From contig NZ_LZMD01000066.1 in NCBI RefSeq assembly GCF_001668575.1, forward strand, positions 1 through 64,000: a stretch of 64,000 bases of DNA. The letters run 5' to 3'. The DNA comes from Mycobacterium sp. 1164985.4. Lineage in GTDB: Bacteria > Actinomycetota > Actinomycetes > Mycobacteriales > Mycobacteriaceae. The notes under the pieces were generated by a model that was not told where the DNA came from, searched no databases, and worked only from the letters and a program-made list of their open reading frames with translations. Positions within the stretch are counted from its first letter, which is position 1, and each line of letters begins with the position of its first letter. Position numbers and translations under genes: made by a program. This document shows positions 47,334 to 57,066 of this stretch, one piece after another.

Positions 47334-47864
47334 TTACAGGTCGAAAATCAACAGCGTGCTGCTCGCGGTGGCCACGACGGCGCCGGAGCCGTCGGTCACC
47401 ACACCTTCGGCGAATCCGACCCGCGAGCCGGCCTTGACCACCGTTCCGGTCGCGGTGAGCACGCCGCTGTCGAGGCGAACCGCCTTGAGATAGTTCACCT
47501 TGATCTCCACCGACGTGTAGCCCCTGCCCTGCGGCAGGGTGCTGTGCACCGCGCAGCCGGTCACCGAGTCGAGAAGGGTACAGATCAGCCCGCCGTGAAT
47601 CGCACCGATCGGGTTGTATGCGGATTCGTCGGGCACACAGGTGAATTCGACACGGCCCGGCTCGACTGCCGCGATGCCGAACTGCATCAGCCCGCCGATG
47701 GGCGCAGGCGGCAGCTCACCGTCGGCCATGGCGCGCAGGTAGTCGATGCCCGCCATGGACAGGCCCTTGGCGGTGCCCGGACCGGGGGAGTGCCAAGTCA
47801 CCGTCCGTGAACGCTGCGGGCCCCAGTCCTCGCGGCCGGGCGTCTTCTCCAGTTCGAGGGTCAT
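47334..47864 (-). CDS. PaaI-family hotdog thioesterase
   Basis: 176-residue hotdog thioesterase. NPIGAIHGGLICTLLDSVTGCAV is the family's H-G-G active-site region, followed by VEIKVNYLKAV. It likely hydrolyses an aryl- or acyl-CoA. ATG at 47864 overlaps the HxlR-gene stop (ATGA). Its place between a regulator and a ring monooxygenase suggests a small aromatic-compound operon. Confidence 0.85.
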   Translation of the reverse strand: MTLELEKTPGREDWGPQRSRTVTWHSPGPGTAKGLSMAGIDYLRAMADGELPPAPIGGLMQFGIAAVEPGRVEFTCVPDESAYNPIGAIHGGLICTLLDSVTGCAVHSTLPQGRGYTSVEIKVNYLKAVRLDSGVLTATGTVVKAGSRVGFAEGVVTDGSGAVVATASSTLLIFDL

Positions 47865-48268
47865 CGGGTTTCCTTCGATCGGCTCAGGAGGCTGAGCGGG
47901 CGATACCGGCGTTGCCGACCGGGGTCGGACTCGGAGACGGCGTGGGCCTGACCCCACGCCAGCAGCGCGTCGAGAACGGGTAACAACGCCCGACCGGAGT
48001 CGGTCAGCCGGTATTCATGGCGCGGCGGGGTGTCCTGGTAGCGCGACCGTGCGACCACCCCGGCCTGCTCCAGCGACCTCAGCCTCGCGGCGATGCGGTC
48101 GCGCGGCGCGCCCGTGCCGCGCACGATGTCACTGAAACGCGTTGCGCCCAATGCGATCTCACGCACCACCAGCAGCGCCCAACGTTCGCCGACCAACTCT
48201 AGGGCGGCCGCGATCGGACAGGGGCGGCCGGGCAGCTCCGCCAACGGCACGGTGGCGGTCGTCGACAT
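47861..48268 (-). CDS. HxlR-family transcriptional regulator
   Basis: 135-residue winged-helix protein. RPCPIAAALELVGERWALLVVREI is the HxlR signature with a conserved Cys at about residue 17 that in some members senses electrophiles or redox state; the recognition helix region is GAPRDRIAARLRSLEQAGVV and the wing YRLTDSGRALLPVL. It is the first gene of the minus-strand operon and probably autoregulates through the palindrome 22 bp upstream of its start. Confidence 0.9.
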   Translation of the reverse strand: MSTTATVPLAELPGRPCPIAAALELVGERWALLVVREIALGATRFSDIVRGTGAPRDRIAARLRSLEQAGVVARSRYQDTPPRHEYRLTDSGRALLPVLDALLAWGQAHAVSESDPGRQRRYRPLSLLSRSKETR

Positions 48269-48289
48269 CGCACCATCATGCCGCGCAGT

Positions 48290-48306
48290 GGTTTGAAAAT
48301 CAAACC
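48290..48306. promoter_or_regulatory. candidate HxlR operator
   Basis: GGTTTGA-AAA-TCAAACC, perfect 7-bp arms, in the 91-bp space between the HxlR gene (start 48268) and the divergent peptidase gene (start 48360). It is well placed to control both. Confidence 0.7.
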
Positions 48307-48359
48307 CACTCCTGTTTGGACACCGGGAAGGCGGCCGGTTCGTGTGCTACGAACGGGGC

Positions 48360-50393
48360 ATGACCGCGACCCACCCTGGCTTCCACACCGCCTCGTATCG
48401 CGCACCGTTCGACGACCTCGACGAGTACGTCGGGCTGCCGCGTGTCTCGGGCCTGGCCTTATCGGCGGACGGCACGCGGCTGGTGACCACCGTCGCCGAA
48501 CTCAACGACAAGAGAACCGAATACGTCAGTGCGGTGTGGGAACTCGATCCCGCCGGTGTGCAGCCGGCGCGCCGGTTGACGCGCGGAACCACGGGAGAGT
48601 CGGCGCCCGTATTCGCGGCCGACGGTGACCTATTGTTCATCGCCGTCCGCCCGACGGGCGACGACGACAAGCCGCCCGCCGCGTTGTGGCGGCTGCCGGC
48701 CAACGGCGGGGAGGCAGCGCAGGTGCTGACGTTGCCCGGCGGCGTCGAGGCGGTGCGTCCGGCCCGCGATGCCGATGTCGCGGTGGTGCGCTCGCCACTG
48801 ATGCCGTCGGCGCGCACGATCGACGACGACCGTCGGCTCCGCGAGCTCCGCAAAGACAACAAGATCACCGCGCTCCTGCACACCGGCTATCCGATCCGGC
48901 ACTGGGACTCCGATCTCGGGCCCGGCGAACCGCACCTGCTCGGCGTCGACCTGAGCGCCGAGACCGCCCGCAGCGAAGACGTCCGCGACCTGACCGCCGC
49001 GCCCGGCGGTGCCCTGCGTGACTCCGATTACGACATCAGTTCCGACGGGCAGTTCTTGGTCACCACGTGGCAACGGCCGGCACCGGGCGCGTCCCGGCAT
49101 TCGGTGCTGATGCGGGTCGACCTCGACAGCGGAGAGCGCACGGTGCTGGTCGACGACCCCGACGCAGACGTCTGGAGTCCGGCCATCTCGCCGGACGGGT
49201 CGACGATCGTCTATCTCCGTGAGACGTTCTCCACGCCCGACACCCCACCTCGAATCACGCTGGGCTGTATGCGGTTTGGTGAAGAACCCACGACGGTCGC
49301 GGCCGATTGGGACCGCTGGCCCGCCTCGGTGACGTGGCTGCGCGACGGTTCGGCCGTAATCGTCACCGCCGACCAGGATGGGCGGGCGCCGCTGTTCCGA
49401 ATAGACGTCGCCGACGGCGCGGTGACTCAGCTGACGTTCGACGACCACTGCTACTCCGACGCGGCCGCCGCACCTGACGGTGCGCTGTTCGCGCTGCGGA
49501 GCTCCTACGCCGGGCCGCCACACCCGGTGCGCATCGATCCCGACGGCGCGATCACCGAACTGCCCTGCGTCGAGTCGCCGCCGCTGCCGGGCACGCTGAC
49601 CGAACTCGAGACGACAACCGACGACGGCACCCGGGTGCGCTCATGGCTGGTGCTGCCGGCGGGCGACGCGGAGGCGCCGCTGCTGCTGTGGATCCACGGC
49701 GGCCCGCTGAACAGCTGGAACGTGTGGTCGTGGCGATGGAATCCCTGGCTGCTGGCCGCCCGCGGGTACGCCGTGCTGCTGCCCGACCCCGGGCTCTCGA
49801 CTGGGTACGGGCAGGACTTCATCGCACGCGGCTGGGGCGCATGGGGAGGCGCCCCGTTCGAAGACCTGATGGCCATCACCGACGCGGCCTGCGCGCATCC
49901 GCGCATCGATGCCTCCCGCACGGCGGCGATGGGCGGCTCGTTCGGCGGCTACATGGCCAACTGGGTCGCCGGCCACACCGACAGGTTCGACGCGATCGTC
50001 ACCCACGCCAGCCTCTGGGCGCTCGACCAGTTCGGCGCCACCACCGACTCGTCGTACTACTGGCTGCGCGAGATGACCCGCGACATGGCCGAGCAGAACT
50101 CCCCGCACCGCCACGTCGGCCAGATTCACACGCCGATGCTCGTGATCCACGGCGACAAGGACTACCGCGTCCCGATCGGCGAGGCACTGCGGCTCTGGTA
50201 CGAGTTGCTGACCCACTCGGGGCTACCCGCCGACGCCGACGGCGAGAGCCCGCACCGGTTTTTGTACTTTCCGTCGGAGAACCACTGGGTGCTCACACCG
50301 CAACACGCCAAGATCTGGTACCAGGTGGTGATCGGGTTCCTGGCCCGGCACGTGCTCGGTGAGGACATCGAGGTGCCCGAGACGCTCGGGTAG
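48360..50393 (+). CDS. S9 family (acylaminoacyl/prolyl oligopeptidase-type) peptidase
   Basis: 677-residue serine peptidase. The N-terminal about 400 residues form a beta-propeller of DPP/TolB-like blades (SADGTRLVTTVAEL, SPDGSTIVYLRETF). The C-terminal alpha/beta-hydrolase domain has Ser527 in MGGSFGGYMAN, an Asp in VIHGDKDYRVP and a His in FPSENHWVL. It cleaves peptides, often acylated or proline-containing, in the cytoplasm (no signal peptide). ATG at 48360 is used. It is divergent from the HxlR gene with a shared palindrome. Confidence 0.9.
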   Translation: MTATHPGFHTASYRAPFDDLDEYVGLPRVSGLALSADGTRLVTTVAELNDKRTEYVSAVWELDPAGVQPARRLTRGTTGESAPVFAADGDLLFIAVRPTGDDDKPPAALWRLPANGGEAAQVLTLPGGVEAVRPARDADVAVVRSPLMPSARTIDDDRRLRELRKDNKITALLHTGYPIRHWDSDLGPGEPHLLGVDLSAETARSEDVRDLTAAPGGALRDSDYDISSDGQFLVTTWQRPAPGASRHSVLMRVDLDSGERTVLVDDPDADVWSPAISPDGSTIVYLRETFSTPDTPPRITLGCMRFGEEPTTVAADWDRWPASVTWLRDGSAVIVTADQDGRAPLFRIDVADGAVTQLTFDDHCYSDAAAAPDGALFALRSSYAGPPHPVRIDPDGAITELPCVESPPLPGTLTELETTTDDGTRVRSWLVLPAGDAEAPLLLWIHGGPLNSWNVWSWRWNPWLLAARGYAVLLPDPGLSTGYGQDFIARGWGAWGGAPFEDLMAITDAACAHPRIDASRTAAMGGSFGGYMANWVAGHTDRFDAIVTHASLWALDQFGATTDSSYYWLREMTRDMAEQNSPHRHVGQIHTPMLVIHGDKDYRVPIGEALRLWYELLTHSGLPADADGESPHRFLYFPSENHWVLTPQHAKIWYQVVIGFLARHVLGEDIEVPETLG

Positions 50394-50403
50394 CGTCGCG
50401 ACC

Positions 50404-51693
50404 ATGAGCGCACCGGAGCCGGGCGGCCGGCGACATTCCACATCGCAGCGGGAATTCGACATCGTCTTGTACGGGGCGACCGGATTCGTCGGGAAGCTCA
50501 CCGCCGAATACCTGGCCAGGACGGCTTCCGGAGTCCGGATCGCGCTCGCCGGCCGATCTCACGACAAGCTGATCGCGGTCCGAGACTCGTTGGGTGGCAA
50601 GGCAAGCTCGTGGCCGCTGATCACCGCGGACGCGTCGCAGCCGTCGACACTGAACGCGATGGCCGCACAGGCGCGCGTCGTGGTGACGACCGTGGGTCCT
50701 TACGTCCGCTACGGCATGCCCCTCGTCGCGGCGTGTGCGGCGGCGGGCACGGATTACGCGGATCTCACTGGCGAGCCGCTGTTCATCCGCGAGAGCATCG
50801 ACCGGTACCACGCGCAGGCCGCCGAAACCGGCGCGCGCATCGTGCACTCGTGCGGATTCGATTCCATCCCTTCAGATCTCACGGTGTTCGCCCTCTATCG
50901 GCGGGCCCAGCAGGACGCGGCCGGCGACCTCACCGACACCAATCTGGTCGTGCGCGCCGTCAAGATGGGCGTCTCCGGCGGAACCGCGGCTTCGATGGTG
51001 GAGGTCATGCGTGAGGCGGCTAGCAACGCCGAAGCCCGCGAGCTGATGAACGATCCCTACACGTTGAGCCCCGACCGGGCCGCCGAACCGGAACTCGGCG
51101 GTCAACCCGACCTGCGCTGGCGCAGGGGCGGGGAGATCGCTCCGGAACTGCGCGGATACTGGGTCGGCCCATTTGTCATGGCCTCTGTGAATACCCGAAT
51201 CGTGCGTCGTAGCAATGCATTACTCGACTACGCCTACGGCCGCCGATTGGAATACGCCGAGCAGATGAGCGTGGGAAAGTCGGCGCTCGCACCGGTCGCG
51301 TCGGCGTTGTCGGCGGCCGGCAACACCGCGACGATGGCAGTCGGGACGCGTCTGTTTCACCGGGTGCCGAGCAAGTGGATCGAGCGCGTGCTGCCGAAGC
51401 CAGGAACCGGCCCGAGCGAACATGTCCGGGAAAACGGCTTCTACGACATCGAAACGTATGCCACGACCACCACCGGCGCTCGGTATCGCGCCGTGATGTC
51501 CCAGAAGGGCGATCCGGGTTACAAGGCGACGTCGGTTCTTCTGGGCGAGAGCGCGCTGGCGCTGGCGACGGATCGGGACAAGCTCTCCGACCTTCGCGGC
51601 GTGCTCACACCCGCCGCGGCGATGGGCGACGTGTTGCTCACCAGGCTGCCTGCCGCGGGGGTGACGTTGACCACGGAGCGCCTGCAGGGGTAG
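50404..51693 (+). CDS. saccharopine-dehydrogenase-like / trans-acting enoyl-reductase family protein (Rv2449c-like)
   Basis: 429 residues. The N-terminal Rossmann fold FDIVLYGATGFVGKLTAEYL is at about 19-38, with a VVTTVGPYVRYGMPLVAACA block and GTDYADLTGEP typical of the family. Members include the trans-acting enoyl reductase Rv2953 of phthiocerol synthesis and the uncharacterised Rv2449c, which is syntenic here before valS. It binds NAD(P)H; whether it reduces lipid intermediates is not known. ATG at 50404 lies 10 bp after the peptidase stop. Confidence 0.85.
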   Translation: MSAPEPGGRRHSTSQREFDIVLYGATGFVGKLTAEYLARTASGVRIALAGRSHDKLIAVRDSLGGKASSWPLITADASQPSTLNAMAAQARVVVTTVGPYVRYGMPLVAACAAAGTDYADLTGEPLFIRESIDRYHAQAAETGARIVHSCGFDSIPSDLTVFALYRRAQQDAAGDLTDTNLVVRAVKMGVSGGTAASMVEVMREAASNAEARELMNDPYTLSPDRAAEPELGGQPDLRWRRGGEIAPELRGYWVGPFVMASVNTRIVRRSNALLDYAYGRRLEYAEQMSVGKSALAPVASALSAAGNTATMAVGTRLFHRVPSKWIERVLPKPGTGPSEHVRENGFYDIETYATTTTGARYRAVMSQKGDPGYKATSVLLGESALALATDRDKLSDLRGVLTPAAAMGDVLLTRLPAAGVTLTTERLQG

Positions 51694-51788
51694 CCCACGT
51701 CACAGCGGTCGCGGCCCGGAAATCGTCCTGCTCGGCCGCGTTTCGGGGCAGTTAGCGACGGCCCGGGCCGCATTCCTAGAATTGCGGG

Positions 51789-54470
51789 GTGACCGCCAGC
51801 CCCCCGTCGTCTGCCGAAGCCCTGCCCAAGTCCTGGGATCCGGGCGCGGTGGAGAGCGACCTCTACGAGGGTTGGGTCAAAGCCGGCTACTTCACCGCCG
51901 ACAACACCAGCGGCAAGCCCGCCTATTCGATCGTGCTGCCGCCGCCGAACGTCACCGGCAGTCTGCACATGGGCCACGCGCTGGACCACACGCTGATGGA
52001 CGCGTTGACCCGCCGCAAGCGCATGCAGGGCTACGAGGTGCTGTGGCTTCCGGGCATGGACCACGCAGGGATCGCGACGCAGTCGGTGGTGGAGAAGCAG
52101 CTCGCCGTCGACGGCAAGACCAAAGAGGACTTCGGCCGGGAACTGTTCATCGAGAAGGTGTGGGACTGGAAGCGGGAATCCGGTGGCACCATCGGCGCCC
52201 AGATGCGCCGCCTCGGCGACGGCGTGGACTGGAGCCGCGACCGGTTCACCATGGACGAGGGCCTGTCCCGCGCGGTGCGCACGATCTTCAAGCGGCTCTT
52301 CGACGCCGGGCTCATCTACCAGGCCGAGCGCCTGGTCAACTGGTCGCCGGTGCTCGAGACCGCGATCTCGGACCTCGAGGTCAAATACGAGGACATTGAA
52401 GGCGAGCTGGTGTCGTTTCGGTACGGCTCGCTCGACGACGACGAACCGCACATCGTGGTCGCCACCACCCGCGTCGAGACGATGCTGGGCGACACTGCGA
52501 TCGCCGTGCACCCCGACGACGACCGCTACCGCGATCTGGTCGGCAAGACGCTGCCGCATCCGTTCATCGACCGCGACATCATCATCGTTGCCGACGAGCA
52601 CGTCGACCCCGAGTTCGGCACCGGTGCGGTCAAGGTGACGCCCGCGCACGACCCGAACGACTTCGAGATCGGACTTCGTCATCAGCTGCCGATGCCGTCG
52701 ATCATGGACACCAAGGGCCGGATCACCGGCACCGGAACCGAATTCGACGGTCAGGACCGCTTCGAAGCTCGGGTCAAAGTACGCGAGGCGCTGGCCGAGC
52801 GGGGCCGCATCGTCGCCGAGAAGCGGCCGTACGTGCACAGCGTCGGGCATTCCGAACGCAGCGGTGAACCGATCGAACCGCGCCTGTCACTGCAGTGGTG
52901 GGTCAAGGTCGAGGCGTTGGCGAAGGCCGCCGGCGATGCGGTTCGCAACGGCGACACCGTGATTCACCCGCCCAGCCTCGAGCCCCGGTGGTTCGCGTGG
53001 GTCGACAACATGCATGACTGGTGCATCTCGCGGCAGCTGTGGTGGGGCCACCGCATCCCGATCTGGCACGGCCCCGACGGCGAGACGGTCTGCGTCGGTC
53101 CGGACGAGACACCGCCCGAGGGCTGGGAGCAGGACCCCGACGTGCTGGACACCTGGTTCAGTTCGGCGTTGTGGCCGTTCTCCACCATGGGCTGGCCCGA
53201 CCGCACGAAAGACCTCGCCAAGTTCTATCCGACCACCGTGCTGGTCACCGGCTACGACATCCTGTTCTTCTGGGTCGCGCGGATGATGATGTTCGGCACG
53301 TTCGTCGCCGATGACCGCGCGATCACGCTCGACGGTCAGCGCGGCCCGCAGGTGCCGTTCCAGAACATTTTCCTGCACGGGCTGATTCGCGACGAGCACG
53401 GCCGCAAGATGAGCAAGTCGCGCGGTAACGGGATCGATCCGCTGGATTGGGTGGAGATCTTCGGGGCCGATGCGCTGCGGTTCACGCTCGCGCGCGGTGC
53501 GAGCCCCGGTGGCGACCTGTCCATCGGCGAGGATCACGCCCGCGCATCCCGCAACTTCGCCACCAAGCTGTTCAATGCCACCCGCTTCGCGCTGATGAAC
53601 GGCGCCGCACCCGCTCCATTGCCCGACGTCGCCGAACTGACCGATGCCGACCGGTGGATCCTGGGCCGCATGGAACAGGTTCGCGCCGAGGTGGATTCGG
53701 CGTTCGACGCCTACGAGTTCAGCCGGGCGTGCGAGTCGCTGTACCACTTCGCATGGGACGAGTTCTGCGACTGGTACGTCGAGCTGGCCAAGGTGCAGCT
53801 GGCCGACGGGATCGACCACACGACGGCGGTGCTCGCGGCGGTGCTCGACACGCTGCTCAAACTGTTGCATCCGGTGATGCCGTTCGTCACCGAGGTGCTG
53901 TGGAAGACTTTGACCGCGCGGGCTGGGGCGAGCGAAGCGACGGGAAAGATGGAGTCGCTGGTCATCGCCGATTGGCCGGCGCCGTCGGGCTTCGACCTCG
54001 ATCCGGTTGCCGCGCAACGTGTCGCGGACATGCAGAAGCTGATCACCGAGGTGCGCCGCTTCCGCAGTGACCAGGGGCTCAACGATCGGCAGAAGGTGCC
54101 CGCCCGGCTGTCGGACATCGAAGGCGCGGACCTGCAGGGGCAAGTGCCCGCGGTGCGATCGCTGGCCTGGCTGACCACCGACGGCGAGGGCTTCGCCCCG
54201 ACCGCGGCGATCGAGGTGCGGCTGTCGCGCGGCACCGTGACCGTGGAGGTCGACACCTCGGGCACCGTGGATGTGGCCGCCGAACGGCGCCGTCTGGAAA
54301 AGGACCTCGCGGCGGCGCAGAAGGAACTGGCCAGCACCACAGGCAAACTCGGAAACGAGGCGTTCCTGGCGAAGGCGCCTGTGGAAGTGGTCGACAAGAT
54401 CCGCGGACGCCAACAGGTCGCCCAAGAGGAGGTCGACCGCATCACCGCAAGGTTGGCCGCGCTCCGATGA
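51789..54470 (+). CDS. valS: valyl-tRNA synthetase
   Basis: 893-residue class Ia synthetase. The HIGH-type motif is HMGH at 60-63 ([13 protein letters not shown]) and KMSKS at 540-544. The editing (CP1) domain lies between ([23 protein letters not shown]). The anticodon-binding helical domain and the C-terminal coiled coil ([19 protein letters not shown]) complete it. GTG at 51789. The stop overlaps the start of folC by 4 nt. Confidence 0.97.
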   Translation: MTASPPSSAEALPKSWDPGAVESDLYEGWVKAGYFTADNTSGKPAYSIVLPPPNVTGSLHMGHALDHTLMDALTRRKRMQGYEVLWLPGMDHAGIATQSVVEKQLAVDGKTKEDFGRELFIEKVWDWKRESGGTIGAQMRRLGDGVDWSRDRFTMDEGLSRAVRTIFKRLFDAGLIYQAERLVNWSPVLETAISDLEVKYEDIEGELVSFRYGSLDDDEPHIVVATTRVETMLGDTAIAVHPDDDRYRDLVGKTLPHPFIDRDIIIVADEHVDPEFGTGAVKVTPAHDPNDFEIGLRHQLPMPSIMDTKGRITGTGTEFDGQDRFEARVKVREALAERGRIVAEKRPYVHSVGHSERSGEPIEPRLSLQWWVKVEALAKAAGDAVRNGDTVIHPPSLEPRWFAWVDNMHDWCISRQLWWGHRIPIWHGPDGETVCVGPDETPPEGWEQDPDVLDTWFSSALWPFSTMGWPDRTKDLAKFYPTTVLVTGYDILFFWVARMMMFGTFVADDRAITLDGQRGPQVPFQNIFLHGLIRDEHGRKMSKSRGNGIDPLDWVEIFGADALRFTLARGASPGGDLSIGEDHARASRNFATKLFNATRFALMNGAAPAPLPDVAELTDADRWILGRMEQVRAEVDSAFDAYEFSRACESLYHFAWDEFCDWYVELAKVQLADGIDHTTAVLAAVLDTLLKLLHPVMPFVTEVLWKTLTARAGASEATGKMESLVIADWPAPSGFDLDPVAAQRVADMQKLITEVRRFRSDQGLNDRQKVPARLSDIEGADLQGQVPAVRSLAWLTTDGEGFAPTAAIEVRLSRGTVTVEVDTSGTVDVAAERRRLEKDLAAAQKELASTTGKLGNEAFLAKAPVEVVDKIRGRQQVAQEEVDRITARLAALR

Positions 54471-55924
54471 CCGAGCCGGACGACCGGCCACCTCCGGAAC
54501 CCGAGCCATCACCGGACGAGATCGCGGCACTCCTGCAGGTCGAGCATCTGCTCGACCAGCGTTGGCCCGAAACGAAACTCGAACCCAGCACGACCCGCAT
54601 CTCGGCGTTGCTCGAACTCCTCGGCTCACCGCAGCGCGGATATCCGTCGATTCACATCGCGGGCACCAACGGGAAGACGTCCGTCGCGCGGATGGTCGAC
54701 GCATTGTTGACGGCGTTGCACCGCCGCACCGGCCGGACCACCAGCCCGCACCTGCAGTCGGCCGTCGAGCGCATCTCCATCGACGGCAAGCCGATCAGTC
54801 CCGCAACCTACGTCGACACCTATCGCGAGATCGAGCCGTTCGTGCAGTTGGTCGATGAGCAGTCCGAGGCCGGCGTTCTCGGAAAGGCTGGCCCCGCCAT
54901 GAGCAAGTTCGAGGTGGTGACGGCGATGGCGTTCGCCGCGTTCGCCGACGCGCCGATCGACGTGGCCGTCGTCGAGGTCGGCCTCGGCGGGCGCTGGGAC
55001 GCCACCAACGTCGTCAAGGCCCCCGTCGCGGTGATCACCCCGATCGGGGTGGACCACGCCGAGTACCTGGGCGACACGCTCGCCGAGATCGCCGCGGAGA
55101 AGGCCGGAATCATCCGCAAACAGGAAGAGGAGATAGTTCCGTCAGGAACAGATCTCAGCACGGTCGCGATCATCGCCAGGCAGGCCCCGGAGGCGATGGA
55201 AGCGCTGCTGGCGCAGGCGGTGCGCGCCGACGCGGCCGTCGCCCGGGAGGACTCCGAGTTCGCGGTGCTCGGAAGGCAGGTCGCGGTCGGCGGGCAGCTG
55301 CTGGAGCTGCAGGGGCTCGGCGGGCTCTACTCCGACATCTTCCTGCCGCTGCACGGCGAACACCAGGCGCACAACGCCGCTCTGGCGCTCGCGGCCGTCG
55401 AGGCGTTCTTCGGTGCCGGCGCGCAGCGCCAGCTCGACATCGATGCCGTGCGCGCGGGTTTCGCCGCGGTCACGAGCCCCGGTCGACTGGAGAGAATGCG
55501 CAGTGCGCCAACGGTTTTCATCGACGCCGCACACAATCCGGCGGGCGCCGCGGCGCTGGCGCAGGCCTTGACGGAGGAGTTCGACTTCCGGTTCCTTGTC
55601 GGCGTCGTATCGGTGATGGCCGACAAGGACGTCGACGGCATCCTGGCCGCGCTGGAACCGGTGTTCGACCAGATCGTCGTCACCCACAACGGCTCTCCGC
55701 GCGCGCTCGACGTCGAGGGGTTGGCGCTGCTCGCCGAGCAGAGGTTCGGGCCCGAACGCGTGGTCACGGCCGCGACGTTGCCCGACGCGATCGAGACCGC
55801 CACCGCGATCGTCGAGGAATCGGCCGTCGAAGGCGAACTGCTCGGCGGCGCCGGCATCGTGATCACCGGCTCCGTCGTCACCGCCGGAGCGGCGCGCACG
55901 CTGTTCGGAAAGGATCCGCAATGA
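54467..55924 (+). CDS. folC: folylpolyglutamate synthase / dihydrofolate synthase
   Basis: 485-residue Mur-ligase-type enzyme adding glutamate to folates. The P-loop [15 protein letters not shown] is near residue 65; [12 protein letters not shown] binds substrate, with [26 protein letters not shown] and the C-terminal [12 protein letters not shown] block all present. ATG overlaps the valS stop (ATGA) and the end overlaps the next gene in the same way, giving a coupled valS-folC-DUF4233 unit. Confidence 0.95.
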   Translation: MTEPDDRPPPEPEPSPDEIAALLQVEHLLDQRWPETKLEPSTTRISALLELLGSPQRGYPSIHIAGTNGKTSVARMVDALLTALHRRTGRTTSPHLQSAVERISIDGKPISPATYVDTYREIEPFVQLVDEQSEAGVLGKAGPAMSKFEVVTAMAFAAFADAPIDVAVVEVGLGGRWDATNVVKAPVAVITPIGVDHAEYLGDTLAEIAAEKAGIIRKQEEEIVPSGTDLSTVAIIARQAPEAMEALLAQAVRADAAVAREDSEFAVLGRQVAVGGQLLELQGLGGLYSDIFLPLHGEHQAHNAALALAAVEAFFGAGAQRQLDIDAVRAGFAAVTSPGRLERMRSAPTVFIDAAHNPAGAAALAQALTEEFDFRFLVGVVSVMADKDVDGILAALEPVFDQIVVTHNGSPRALDVEGLALLAEQRFGPERVVTAATLPDAIETATAIVEESAVEGELLGGAGIVITGSVVTAGAARTLFGKDPQ

Positions 55925-56310
55925 CCGCGCCTGCGCAGCAGCCGGACCCGTGGAAGAGCTTCCGCGGAGTCATGGCCGGCACGCTGATCCTCGAGGCCAT
56001 CGTCGTGCTGCTGGCGCTGCCGGTCGTGGCGAACCTCGGCGGTGGTCTGACCACGGCCACCGGCGGCTTTCTGATCGGCATGGCGGTGGTCCTGGTGCTC
56101 CTGACCGGGGTGCAGGGCCGATCGTGGGCGATCTGGGTGAACGTCGGCATCCAGCTGGTCCTGATCGTCGGTGTCGTCCTCGACGGCGCGATTGCGTTCG
56201 TCGGCGTGATCTTCCTGGTCGTGTGGCTGCTCATCGCCCGCCTGCGCGCGGAGGTCCTCCGCAGGCAGAAGCGGGGGCTTCTGCCTGGTCAGCAGCGGCC
56301 GCCGGAGTAG
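55921..56310 (+). CDS. DUF4233 membrane protein (Rv2446c-like)
   Basis: 129 residues with four hydrophobic helices and a short basic C-terminal tail ([13 protein letters not shown]). The N-terminus [23 protein letters not shown] is characteristic of DUF4233, a small actinobacterial membrane family almost always next to folC. Function unknown. Starts on the folC stop (ATGA). Confidence 0.88.
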   Translation: MTAPAQQPDPWKSFRGVMAGTLILEAIVVLLALPVVANLGGGLTTATGGFLIGMAVVLVLLTGVQGRSWAIWVNVGIQLVLIVGVVLDGAIAFVGVIFLVVWLLIARLRAEVLRRQKRGLLPGQQRPPE

Positions 56311-56338
56311 CCCGGGAGCGGCGGCTATTCTGTCGGCC

Positions 56339-56758
56339 GTGACTGAGCCGATTGAACGCACCCTCGTGTTGGTCAAGCCCGACGGCGTCAAGCGGCGTCT
56401 TGTCGGCGAGATCCTGGCCCGGATCGAACGCAAAGGGTTGGCCATCGCGGCGCTGGAACTGGTGACCGTCAGCGACGAGCTGGCGCGCAAGCACTACGCG
56501 GAGCACGACGGCAAGCCGTTCTTTGACTCGCTGCTCGCGTTCATCACCTCCGGCCCCGTCGTGGCGGCGATCGTGGAGGGGCCGCGGGCCATCGCCGCCT
56601 TCCGCCAGATCGCCGGCGGAACCGATCCCGTGGAGAAGGCGACACCGGGCACCATCCGCGGTGACCTGGCCCTGATCACCCAGGACAACCTCGTTCACGG
56701 CTCCGATTCGCCGGAGTCCGCCGCCCGCGAGATCGGTCTTTGGTTCCCCAGCAAGTAG
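56339..56758 (+). CDS. ndk: nucleoside diphosphate kinase
   Basis: 139-residue NDPK that transfers the gamma phosphate between nucleotides through a phospho-His. [20 protein letters not shown] is the N-terminal signature, and the active-site segment is [23 protein letters not shown] with the catalytic His in [11 protein letters not shown] at 56339 lies 28 bp after DUF4233. Corresponds to Rv2445c. Confidence 0.96.
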   Translation: MTEPIERTLVLVKPDGVKRRLVGEILARIERKGLAIAALELVTVSDELARKHYAEHDGKPFFDSLLAFITSGPVVAAIVEGPRAIAAFRQIAGGTDPVEKATPGTIRGDLALITQDNLVHGSDSPESAAREIGLWFPSK

Positions 56759-56804
56759 CCAGTTTCTGCACCCGTCTCGCCCAGCCTGGTCAGGCGGGGC
56801 GTGG

Positions 56805-57066
56805 TGATGTGGGATACTCGGTTCGGGTTGCCGGCCGCCAAACCGGGGTCGGAAGCCCGAATGAAGACTTAGACGTGCGCGACCATCGCCACGCGTGATG
56901 CGGCGCCGACCGTCCAGCCATCATTCAGACCGGCACCGGGATGGTCCCCTGTGGACCGCTCGGAGCGAGACCACAACAAGCTCGGGCGACAGTTGCCCGG
57001 GTCCATAGCGGAAGCCCTCGCGTGGCCGCGTCAGAAACGACGCGCCCGGGGGCTTAAGGAGACTAC
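56805..57066 (+). promoter_or_regulatory. rne promoter and long leader
   Basis: A -10 hexamer GATACT at 56813-56818 preceded by TGGG would start transcription near 56825, leaving a leader of about 240 nt before the rne GTG at 57067. The leader is GC-rich with many self-complementary stretches, and ends in TTAAGGAGAC as ribosome site. Long rne leaders serve autoregulation in other bacteria, and from memory a similarly long one is reported in M. smegmatis. Confidence 0.55.

Noticed and set aside
52887..54704. 605-codon minus-strand frame opposite valS
   Set aside because: Shadow of a conserved synthetase gene; no motif.
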